64,000 nt of DNA from CAYJMQ01 sp964371555. Lineage in GTDB: Bacteria > Bdellovibrionota > JACOXK01 > 2-02-FULL-40-11. The stretch lies in the NCBI GenBank assembly GCA_964371555.1, contig CAYJMQ010000002.1, positions 1 to 64,000 on the forward strand. The letters run 5' to 3'. Under the pieces are notes generated by a model. The model made no database searches. It saw only the letters and a program-made list of their open reading frames with translations, and was not told the DNA's origin. Positions 1 through 7,248 of the stretch are shown in pieces (the stretch's first letter is position 1; every line of letters starts with the position of its first letter). Made by a program: the position numbers and the translations under genes.

Positions 1-21
1 ATAAAAACACACAAGCGGCTG

Positions 22-813
22 GTGAGACCCTTCCCCCCTCCCACACACACCACCTCATACAACACGACCGCGCGACACACCAGAAACCCCTGGCCGGCTC
101 AGTGGAGAACAAAGAGAACTGGTGAAGAATATATTGGCAAACAGATTTCCGAAGATGTAGTCCGGATACGGGGATATTTTAAAAGGTTTTCCAATGGCGC
201 AAAATGGTTAGATTTTGGCGCCGGCTATGGAGAAATCATAGAGGCATTGAGTGAAAAAGATATCAGCATCTCTGCCCTGGAGCCCAATGAAGAACTCAGA
301 CAGTATCTTCGGAAAAGGGGATATAAAGTATATGCCTCTCTTTCTGAGATAGGTGATGAGAGGTTTGATCTGATTACGCTGTTCCATGTTTTTGAGCATT
401 TGACCGACCCGATTGGGATTTTGCGAACATTAAAGTCAAAATTATCTGATGATGGATACATTATCCTTGAGGTTCCTCATGGAAGAGATTTTCTGATTAA
501 AGCACTGAACTGTTTGGCCTTTAAAAAATTTACCTTTTGGAGTGAGCATTTGATTTTACACACACGGGAAAGTCTAAAAACTTTTATAAGAGAGTCTGGA
601 TTTGAAAATATTTCAATTTATGGGACCCAGCGGTATCCCTTTTCAAATCATCTCTATTGGCTGCTTCGGGGGGAACCGGGCGGGCATAAAAAATGGGAAT
701 TTTTAAATGTAAATCTGTTTAATAAAATGTATGCCAGGTTTCTTAAGCTTTTAGATCAAACAGATACATTGACTGCTATTATAAAAAGCGAAGTAAATAG
801 ACAATCATCATGA
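22..813 (+). CDS. SAM-dependent methyltransferase, 5' end truncated at contig edge
   Basis: This is a class I methyltransferase of the Methyltransf_23/11 type. The SAM-binding motif I reads WLDFGAGYG (about residues 62-70), followed by an acidic motif (SALEP) and motif LFHVFEHLTDP, typical of small-molecule or sugar O-/C-methyltransferases of glycan loci. Homology-like sequence begins only around residue 33 (TGEEYIGKQ). The first ~110 bases are C-rich and repetitive and code for an implausible Thr/Pro/His-rich leader, so the GTG start at 22 is probably not the real one and the true N-terminus lies off the contig. The stop overlaps the ATG of the neuB-like gene by 4 bases, which places this gene in the nonulosonate operon. 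A sugar-methylating role is inferred. Confidence 0.8.
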   Translation: MRPFPPPTHTTSYNTTARHTRNPWPAQWRTKRTGEEYIGKQISEDVVRIRGYFKRFSNGAKWLDFGAGYGEIIEALSEKDISISALEPNEELRQYLRKRGYKVYASLSEIGDERFDLITLFHVFEHLTDPIGILRTLKSKLSDDGYIILEVPHGRDFLIKALNCLAFKKFTFWSEHLILHTRESLKTFIRESGFENISIYGTQRYPFSNHLYWLLRGEPGGHKKWEFLNVNLFNKMYARFLKLLDQTDTLTAIIKSEVNRQSS

Positions 814-1868
814 TGCATTTTCATCAAACCATCAAAGTAGGTCAGAGCGTCATCTCCGAGCGGTCAAAGACCTTTATTGTTGCGGAGGCCGGCGTCAATC
901 ATAATGGGAATATTCAAACCGCGAAGAAATTGATTGATATTGCCGTGGATAGCGGAGCAGACGCGGTTAAGTTTCAGGCGTTTAAAACAGGGCATTTGGT
1001 TCTTCCGGATGCGGGTAAGGCTGCTTATCAACTCAAAACAACCCCCGTCAGGGAAAGCCAGTTTGAGATGTTAAAGAGACTTGAGATTAAAACAAAGGAT
1101 TTAGTCACATTAAGAGATTATTGTGAAAGAAAAGGGATCATGTTTTTAGTGACGCCGTTTGAACAATATAGCTTGGAGGCGCTTGATCTTCTTGATTTGC
1201 CAGCCTATAAAATTTCCTCCACAGATATTACAAATATCCCATTCCTGCGGCTTGCAGCCGAAAGACAAAAACCGATGATAGTGTCAACGGGGGCAGCGTT
1301 TTATTCAGATGTTCAACGCGCCTTGCAGGCAATTTTTCCGATAAACAAAGATGTCATTTTAATGCAGTGCACGGCCAACTATCCTATTAAAGATAATGAG
1401 GTCAATTTGAATGTGATAGAAACGTATAAGAAGAAATTTAATATCCTTGTCGGCTATTCTGATCATTCCAGCGGTGTCGGCGCCGCCCCATACGCCGTTG
1501 CGAAGGGGGCAAAGGTTATCGAAAAGCACTTTACGATCGACAAAAATATGAGTGGGCCTGATCATAAGGCCTCACTGAATCCGGCTGAATTGAAAAAAAT
1601 GATCAGGGAAATACGAAAAGTGGAAGAATATTTGGGGTCCTTCATTAAGGAGCTCACAGAATCAGAGCGGGGAACGAGAAAATATCTGCAAAAATATATC
1701 GTAGCCAGGCGTCCGATACCAAAGGGAGAGGCTTTTACAGAACAAAATATTGATATTAAAAGGACGGGGCGCGAGGGGCTCTCCCCTCATTATTATGATC
1801 GGCTTATGAGCGTGAAGGCAAAACGGCATTATCTAAAAAACGAAATGATTGATATAGAGAATGTTTGA
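810..1868 (+). CDS. neuB: N-acetylneuraminate synthase family protein (NeuB/LegI/PseI type)
   Basis: A 352-residue protein of usual family length. The family condenses phosphoenolpyruvate with an N-acetylated hexosamine to give a nine-carbon nonulosonic acid in the cytoplasm. Visible motifs are AEAGVNHNG (about 25-33), VKFQAFK, the KISSTDITNIPFL segment, CTANYP, VGYSDHSSG and IEKHFTIDK, then a C-terminal SAF/antifreeze-like domain (IVARRPIPKGEAF, EGLSP). The catalytic TIM barrel and SAF cap therefore both look intact. It overlaps the methyltransferase by 4 bases and the downstream CMP-sugar synthetase by 8 bases, so the genes are translationally coupled. Sequence reading cannot say whether the product is neuraminate, legionaminate or pseudaminate, and no NeuC-type epimerase is visible here. 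Confidence 0.93.
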   Translation: MMHFHQTIKVGQSVISERSKTFIVAEAGVNHNGNIQTAKKLIDIAVDSGADAVKFQAFKTGHLVLPDAGKAAYQLKTTPVRESQFEMLKRLEIKTKDLVTLRDYCERKGIMFLVTPFEQYSLEALDLLDLPAYKISSTDITNIPFLRLAAERQKPMIVSTGAAFYSDVQRALQAIFPINKDVILMQCTANYPIKDNEVNLNVIETYKKKFNILVGYSDHSSGVGAAPYAVAKGAKVIEKHFTIDKNMSGPDHKASLNPAELKKMIREIRKVEEYLGSFIKELTESERGTRKYLQKYIVARRPIPKGEAFTEQNIDIKRTGREGLSPHYYDRLMSVKAKRHYLKNEMIDIENV

Positions 1869-2622
1869 GCGTGAAAGAATATTGGCGTTTATTCCGGCGC
1901 GCTCCGGCTCTAAGGGGTTAAAAAATAAAAATATCAGGAACTTTTTTGGCAAACCATTAATTGCCTGGACAATCGATGCCAGCCTGCGTTCAAAATACAT
2001 TGATCGTACGGTTGTATCGACCGAATGTCCTAAAATTGCCGGGATTGCGAAAAAATTTGGCTCCGATGTCCCTTTTTTAAGACCTTCATACCTTGCGAAA
2101 GATCACTCTATGGTTCTTGATGCGATACGTCATTGTATTCGGCGGTTGTCGTTCTATGAAAAGGATATTTATGATTTTGTGATTGTATTGTATCCGACGG
2201 CGCCGCTGAGATCTCATCAGCATATCGATGAGGCAATCGAGTTTTTTTTTCAACACAGAAAGAAAAATTTCCAGAAAAATTTTAAAGATACGCTGGTCTC
2301 AGTCAAAACACTTCCACAGAAAATGGGTTGGATGATGAAAAAAGACAGATTCGGGTATATCCGTTATTGCTTTCGTGTTCCTAAATCTCATTTAAGCAGA
2401 CAGAATTTAGAACCCTATTATTTACCAAATGGAGCGATTTATTTTGGGCCTGTGTCGGCCATTAAAAAATCGGGTTTTTATACAAAAAATACGCTCTGTT
2501 ATGTGATGAAAGAGGAAGAATCTGTCGATATCGATACGATTGAAGAATTTCAATTGGCAGAGAAATTTTTCAGGAGATCCCCAAACCATCCAGGGGTTGT
2601 TTCCAATCGTCTTATGAAATAG
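1861..2622 (+). CDS. neuA: CMP-nonulosonate cytidylyltransferase (NeuA type), copy 1
   Basis: A 253-residue cytidylyltransferase that would activate a nonulosonic acid with CTP. The N-terminal nucleotide-binding motif IPARSGSKGLKNKNI (about 10-24) is diagnostic of the NeuA/KdsB-like fold. It is followed by GKPLIAWTI, VVSTE, LYPTAPLRS, and the family C-terminal block YYLPNGAIYF and SVDIDT. The ATG lies 8 bases inside the neuB-like gene. The 3' end overlaps the convergent aminotransferase gene by 11 bases. A clear paralogue lies at 6522-7238, sharing the YYLPNGAIY, GFYT.NTL and E-S-(V/I)-D-I-D-T blocks, so the locus may activate two different acids or carry a recent duplicate. Confidence 0.92.
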   Translation: MFERERILAFIPARSGSKGLKNKNIRNFFGKPLIAWTIDASLRSKYIDRTVVSTECPKIAGIAKKFGSDVPFLRPSYLAKDHSMVLDAIRHCIRRLSFYEKDIYDFVIVLYPTAPLRSHQHIDEAIEFFFQHRKKNFQKNFKDTLVSVKTLPQKMGWMMKKDRFGYIRYCFRVPKSHLSRQNLEPYYLPNGAIYFGPVSAIKKSGFYTKNTLCYVMKEEESVDIDTIEEFQLAEKFFRRSPNHPGVVSNRLMK

Positions 2623-4018
2623 CCCCGCGGATTTTTTGAATGATTTGATCATCTATCTGATTGTTGATTGGAAGCGAAATCCCACGACTGGAAAGATCAA
2701 GACTGTTATGATTAGAAACGACATATTTTTTATAGAGATCCATCTGACTTAACGAGTAAAAAAAGGGTCTCGCGTCAATACCCTCTCTATTTAAGCGATG
2801 CAGATAAGGGTCCCTCTGATCAGGAGGGACGAGGATATTCATTAACCATACCACCTTCTCTCTCAACGGGAGATTATGTTTTTGAAACTCAATGTCGCGT
2901 AAATCTGATAGACCCGAAACATATTCCCCTTCCAGGGATTGCCGGGTTTTTAGGATCGAATCTATTCTTTCTAATTGGGCAAGACCGATGGCCGCCTGTA
3001 GATTTGTCAGGCGATAATTATATCCAATCTCTTCGTGCCAGTATTTTTTTGTTTTATTCATTCCATGGTCTCTTAATATCCTTAAGCGCTCGTTTAATTT
3101 TTCATCCGACGTTACACACATTCCCCCCTCCCCCGTCGTAATAATTTTATTTGCAAAGAATGAAAAACATCCGATGTGGCCAAAAGATCCAACTTTTTTC
3201 CCATCGTATTTTGCGCCATGAGCCTCCGCGCAATCTTCAATGACAAAAAGATCATGTTTTCTCGCAATTTCCATAATGGCACGCATGTTACAGGGCTGCC
3301 CGTACAGATGAACAGGGATAATCGCCTTCGTCTTCGACGTGATCGCCTTTTGAATTTTTTGGGGATCGATACACCAGCTTTCGGGTTCCACATCGACAAT
3401 CACCGGTGTCGCGCCCGCATGAAAAACAGTATTAATCGGGGCCGCAAAAGTGAGGTCTGGAACAATGACTTCGTCACCGGCCCCAACATTCAATGTTTTT
3501 AAAGCCAAATGAAGGGCAACAGTGCCGTTCGAAGTGGCAACCCCATAAGCGGTTTCACAAAAATGAGCGAACTGCTTTTCGAAACTTTCAATATATTGGC
3601 CGTTGCTTGAGATCCACGTGGATAAAAACGCATCGATCAAATATTTAAATTCCTTTTCACCGAGGTTGGGCGAAGCGATAGGAATGTGCATATTTAGACG
3701 GCACTCGAAATAGTCAATTACTTTAAAGTCATTGTCTACAATTGGAATAACAGATATTTTTTCATTCATTTTTTTTATGATGCCTTCATAAGGCTCATTC
3801 TGTTTCGCGTAGACAAAATCAGAGTGTATTATTCCCTCTATTTTTTCGTCCAGGTGATAGCCATTCATAAGGGCTCGCCGTATGTCGCCGTCTGTTAAAA
3901 CGCCGCAGAGTCTGTGAAGGTCATCAACAACAAACACCCTCCCTTTTGCGTTTAGATTCATTTGTTTTAACGCTGCCAAAAGGGTTTGATTTTTTTTACA
4001 GAGCAGTGTCTCAATCAT
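2612..4018 (-). CDS. CBS-domain pair fused to DegT/DnrJ/EryC1 sugar aminotransferase
   Basis: A 468-residue two-part protein. Residues ~1-112 form a CBS pair (GVLTDGDIRRAL, then SVIPIVDND) of the type normally fused to sugar-phosphate nucleotidyltransferases. Residues ~113-468 form a PLP-dependent sugar aminotransferase resembling perosamine synthetase: STWISSNGQYIESFE, ATSNGTVALHLAL, VIEDCAEAHGA, and FFANKIITTGEGG, whose Lys is the expected PLP Schiff-base residue. The family converts a 4-keto (or 3-keto) nucleotide sugar to the amino sugar using glutamate. The CBS pair probably senses an adenine nucleotide, which would be unusual regulation for an aminotransferase. The gene runs opposite to neuA and converges on it with an 11-base overlap. 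A role in making the amino-sugar precursor of the nonulosonate or another glycan sugar is inferred. Confidence 0.9.
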   Translation of the reverse strand: MIETLLCKKNQTLLAALKQMNLNAKGRVFVVDDLHRLCGVLTDGDIRRALMNGYHLDEKIEGIIHSDFVYAKQNEPYEGIIKKMNEKISVIPIVDNDFKVIDYFECRLNMHIPIASPNLGEKEFKYLIDAFLSTWISSNGQYIESFEKQFAHFCETAYGVATSNGTVALHLALKTLNVGAGDEVIVPDLTFAAPINTVFHAGATPVIVDVEPESWCIDPQKIQKAITSKTKAIIPVHLYGQPCNMRAIMEIARKHDLFVIEDCAEAHGAKYDGKKVGSFGHIGCFSFFANKIITTGEGGMCVTSDEKLNERLRILRDHGMNKTKKYWHEEIGYNYRLTNLQAAIGLAQLERIDSILKTRQSLEGEYVSGLSDLRDIEFQKHNLPLREKVVWLMNILVPPDQRDPYLHRLNREGIDARPFFYSLSQMDLYKKYVVSNHNSLDLSSRGISLPINNQIDDQIIQKIRGAIS

Positions 4019-4132
4019 TGGATTGTGTCGGGTAATAATTTATCGGATTTTTTGAGAAAGAAACCATATCTGATTCTTAATGAATGTAAGAGCCATATCA
4101 AGTTTTCATAAGCCTGGATTTTGTGCAAGAGA

Positions 4133-4138
4133 TATAAT
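4133..4138 (+). promoter_or_regulatory. candidate -10 box upstream of the PK/ATP-sulfurylase fusion
   Basis: A perfect TATAAT lies about 50 bases before the gene start, in the 170-base gap between two divergent genes. An overlapping second TATAAT begins at 4139. I see no convincing -35 at the right spacing, so this is only a candidate. Confidence 0.3.
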
Positions 4139-4188
4139 TATAATTTGACTCGCGAAGGCATCCATGAATACCATTTCACGGATCGTTG

Positions 4189-6405
4189 ATGGGCATGAAC
4201 ATCGTTGCAACCGTGGGACCAAAATCCCTCAATCAGGATATTCTTGGTAAGTTTCGCGAGCGGGGTATTGACGCGATCAGACTCAATTTGTCTCACACGG
4301 ACATCAAAAATATTGAACCCTGTTTGGCCATCATGAAGGCGAGCGGCATTGAAATAATCATCGATACGGAAGGATCTCAAATTCGAACGGGGCATCTTGG
4401 GCTCCCCTATCTCTGTCTCAATGAAGGGGATTCTGTCAGGGTGTTTAATCGCTTCGTTTTGTGCAACAAAAATCAGATTTATATCAGGCCCGGGGAAGCG
4501 CTTGATTTTTTAAATGCCGGCAGTTTGATTTCAATCGATTTTAATTCTGTTTTATTAAAGGTTGTTCATAAGAGAAACAGGGGATCTGTCGATTGCGTCG
4601 TTTTAAATGGGGGGGTCATTGGAAATAATAAAGCCGTGAGCATCGATACTGTTTATACACTTCCCGCATTTACCAAAAAAGATATTTTCGCTCTTACGTT
4701 GGCAATAAAATACGCTGTTAAGTATTTTACGCTTTCCTATATTGGCAGCGATGAAGAGGTGGGTTTTTTTAAAAAACTCTATCCGGAAGCTATTCTATAT
4801 TCAAAAATTGAAACAAGAAGGGGGGTGGAGAATTTTGAAAAGATTCTAAATGTCAGCGATGGCATTTTGATTGACAGGGGCGATCTCGGAAGAGAGATTT
4901 CCATTGAAAAAATTCCATTTGTTCAGAAGATGATTATTCATCGATGCAGGAAGGTAAAAAAACCTGTTTTTATCGCGACACATCTTTTAGAGAGCATGTG
5001 CGGTTCTTTAAAACCGATGAAGTCGGAGGTCAGCGATATCATAAATACCACTCTGGATGGCGCGAACGGTTTTATATTGACAAAAGAAACGGCTGTCGGT
5101 CGCTACCCTGTTGAGACGGTGAATACGTTAAAATCCTTAATGCATCATGCCCATATGATGATGAATCATTCTTCTTTGGATAGTTCTGTACGCTTGAGCG
5201 ACATAAACTATATTACCAGTGAAATTATCGGGGATTCTCTGATAGAACCCAACGGCGGGGAATTGGTTGACAGATATAAACGTTGTGAATTTTCTATTCA
5301 GGAACTGAATTCTTTAAAAAAGATATGTGTGGATGATTATGTGCTGATGGATGTGGAACAAATTGCGTTGGGTTCTTTTAGTCCCTTGGAGGGTTTTGTA
5401 AATTCAGATGAACTGGAGTCGATATTAAATGAAATGAGATTGCCGAATAATGTCCTGTGGCCGCTCCCTATTATTTTTCCTATAGGTGGGGACGATGCCA
5501 AAAATGTGAGAGAAAAAGAGACAGTGGCATTGATGAGAAAAAGGGATAAAAAAATTTACGCGACATTGCTCATTGAAGAAGTTTACAAAGTAGACAAATT
5601 GAAAATCTGTAAGAAATGGTTTGGGACGACTCATCTTCATCATCCCGGTGTTTTTTATTTAATGTCGAGGGGTGATTATTTTATAGCGGGGAAAGTTAAT
5701 TTATTGAAAAGGATTCCCACGCCCCACAAACATTATGAGCTTACCCCTTCCCAGACAAGAAAGATTTTTAAGGAAAAAGGGTGGTCGGTCATTGTCGGTT
5801 TTCATACGAGGAATCCGATTCACCGGGCGCATGAATATATTCAACGCAAGGCTCTGGAAGAGATTCGGGGGGATGGCCTGTTTGTCCATCCTGTCGTGGG
5901 GCAAAAGAAAAAAGGGGATTTTGAGACGCATATTATTGTGAAAAGCTATGAAATTATGATGAGGAATTATTATCCAAAGAAAAAAGTACTGATGGGGGCT
6001 TTTTGGACTTATCCGAGATATGGGGGTCCAAGAGAGGCCCTCTTTTCCGCTATTTGCAGGCAGAACTTTGGGTGCAGTCATTTCATTGTAGGCAGGGATC
6101 ATACGGGGGTAAATCATCTTTATCACAGCATGGCTTCGCATGAAATATTTGGAAAATTTCCGGAATTAAAAATCAGACCGGTTTTCTTTGATGAAGTATT
6201 TTATTCGAAGAAGCATAAAAAATATCTTATCCATTCTGGGAAAAATGATGCCCATAAAATAAATTATTTTCCGATAAGTGGCACTGATATTAAGCAAACC
6301 CTGTCTGAGAATAAGACGCCGCCGGTGTGGCTCATGAGACCTAAAATAGCCAAAATGATTTTTGATCAGAAAGAAAATGGGTCTAAAAGAATATTCGTCG
6401 AATAA
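4189..6405 (+). CDS. pyruvate kinase-like / ATP sulfurylase-like fusion protein
   Basis: A 738-residue two-enzyme fusion; ATG 4189 is preferred over the TTG at 4186, and ATG 4195 is also possible. Residues ~1-325 are pyruvate kinase: ATVGP, RLNLSH (Arg31), DTEGSQIRTG, KIE (Lys206), RGDLG (230-234), ATHLLESM and ETAVGRYPVE. The main catalytic and metal/K+ site positions are kept; the usual C-terminal allosteric domain is absent. Residues ~345-738 are an ATP sulfurylase (sulfate adenylyltransferase): FHTRNPIHRAHE (~538-549), HPVVGQKKKGDF, GRDHTGV (~635-641) and ISGTDIKQTL. In canonical enzymes the first motif is QTRNP and the second GRDHA. The Gln and Ala, described as sulfate contacts in yeast ATP sulfurylase, are His and Thr here. 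The Arg, the HxxH motif and GRDH are retained, so ATP binding is likely. No APS kinase, APS reductase or sulfotransferase is seen nearby. It may couple PEP-derived ATP to adenylylation of sulfate or another oxyanion or sugar acid for glycan decoration (inference). Confidence 0.9.
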   Translation: MGMNIVATVGPKSLNQDILGKFRERGIDAIRLNLSHTDIKNIEPCLAIMKASGIEIIIDTEGSQIRTGHLGLPYLCLNEGDSVRVFNRFVLCNKNQIYIRPGEALDFLNAGSLISIDFNSVLLKVVHKRNRGSVDCVVLNGGVIGNNKAVSIDTVYTLPAFTKKDIFALTLAIKYAVKYFTLSYIGSDEEVGFFKKLYPEAILYSKIETRRGVENFEKILNVSDGILIDRGDLGREISIEKIPFVQKMIIHRCRKVKKPVFIATHLLESMCGSLKPMKSEVSDIINTTLDGANGFILTKETAVGRYPVETVNTLKSLMHHAHMMMNHSSLDSSVRLSDINYITSEIIGDSLIEPNGGELVDRYKRCEFSIQELNSLKKICVDDYVLMDVEQIALGSFSPLEGFVNSDELESILNEMRLPNNVLWPLPIIFPIGGDDAKNVREKETVALMRKRDKKIYATLLIEEVYKVDKLKICKKWFGTTHLHHPGVFYLMSRGDYFIAGKVNLLKRIPTPHKHYELTPSQTRKIFKEKGWSVIVGFHTRNPIHRAHEYIQRKALEEIRGDGLFVHPVVGQKKKGDFETHIIVKSYEIMMRNYYPKKKVLMGAFWTYPRYGGPREALFSAICRQNFGCSHFIVGRDHTGVNHLYHSMASHEIFGKFPELKIRPVFFDEVFYSKKHKKYLIHSGKNDAHKINYFPISGTDIKQTLSENKTPPVWLMRPKIAKMIFDQKENGSKRIFVE

Positions 6406-6423
6406 CCGAAAAAGGTAGAAAAA

Positions 6424-6558
6424 ATGTCATTCCGAGCACAAAGCCACTTGTGGCGTAGTGCGAGGAATCTCCGACGAGGAGATCCTTCACCGGAGCCTGC
6501 CCCCGACTCTGATCGGGGGGCTCAGGATGACCTCAGCCGGCTCAGGATGATCTCAGCC
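6424..6558. repeat. dispersed intergenic repeat (VIPSEARNL-type) with 20-bp tandem duplication
   Basis: The segment starts with TGTCATTCCGAGCAC, continues with GAGGAATCTCCGACGAGGAG and ATCCTTCAC, and ends in CTCAGGATGAC. This is the signature of a widespread non-coding intergenic repeat that is often mis-called as a small protein. It contains a G/C hairpin (GCCCCC ... GGGGGGC, 6498-6521). The 20-base unit at 6519-6538 is repeated at 6539-6558 with one mismatch. The repeat runs into the 3' end of the minus-strand neuA copy 2 and supplies its last codons. Confidence 0.75.
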
Positions 6559-7238
6559 TTTTTGAGATCGGCTAATGTGTCGATATCGATAGATTCCTTT
6601 TCAGACATCGGATAATACAATGTATTTTGGGTATAAAATCCTTCTTTTTTGAGTGTTCTTTCCGGAGCAATATAAATAGCGCCATTTGGCAGGTAATAGG
6701 TGGGGATCTGCTGTCGATTCATTTCATTGTCTGAAATCCTGAAACAGAAATGAATATAGCCGCTCTTTTGCGCCGACATAAGCCAACCAAATTTTTTCGG
6801 GACTTCCTGCACGGAAACCAATGTGTCATCGGGAGACTTTCGCTGTTTGAAATAGTATTCAATGGCGCTACGGATATGTTTTGAAGTTCTCAGCGGTGAA
6901 GTGGGTTGAAGTAAAATAACATAATCGTATCTTTTATTTTCATTCGAAAACAACCACTCCACACTATGCACGACTGCTTTATCAGCGGCAATTTTGTCAC
7001 TTGCCAATGCTTTTGGGCGCAGAAATGGGACATCTGCCCCCGCTTTTCCGGCGATAGCCGCGATTTTGGAGGAGTCTGTTGAAACGACCACCCTGTCGAT
7101 AAAAGGGACTTCAAGCGCCGCCTCAATCGACCAGGCAATGAGAGGCTTTCCGCAAAAATTGACAATATTTTTATCTTTCAGCCCTTTAGAACCCGATCTT
7201 GCTGGAATCACCGCCAAAATTTTATTGCCTTTATACAT
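6522..7238 (-). CDS. neuA: CMP-nonulosonate cytidylyltransferase (NeuA type), copy 2
   Basis: A 238-residue paralogue of the 1861-2622 gene. The start is set at ATG 7238 because the nucleotide-binding motif AVIPARSGSKGLKDKNI follows at once and the upstream glycosyltransferase stops 10 bases earlier; the open frame itself extends back to 7346. LLQPTSPLRTS, VVVSTDS, YYLPNGAIYI and ESIDIDT are present, as expected for CTP:nonulosonate transfer. The last residues (SRLRSS) are encoded by the intergenic repeat, so the original C-terminus was probably altered by repeat insertion; this is beyond the conserved core and probably harmless. It would be co-transcribed with the upstream GT4/DUF218 gene. 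Confidence 0.9.
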   Translation of the reverse strand: MYKGNKILAVIPARSGSKGLKDKNIVNFCGKPLIAWSIEAALEVPFIDRVVVSTDSSKIAAIAGKAGADVPFLRPKALASDKIAADKAVVHSVEWLFSNENKRYDYVILLQPTSPLRTSKHIRSAIEYYFKQRKSPDDTLVSVQEVPKKFGWLMSAQKSGYIHFCFRISDNEMNRQQIPTYYLPNGAIYIAPERTLKKEGFYTQNTLYYPMSEKESIDIDTLADLKKAEIILSRLRSS

Positions 7239-7248
7239 CGTTGGGTCT

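Noticed and set aside
5701..6141. 146-codon antisense frame within the ATP-sulfurylase half
   Set aside because: It mirrors a well-conserved gene on the plus strand and has no recognisable motif.
6424..6615. Open frame of 63 codons starting MSFRAQSHLWRSARNL
   Set aside because: It is the translation of a dispersed intergenic repeat, not a gene; such peptides are common false calls.
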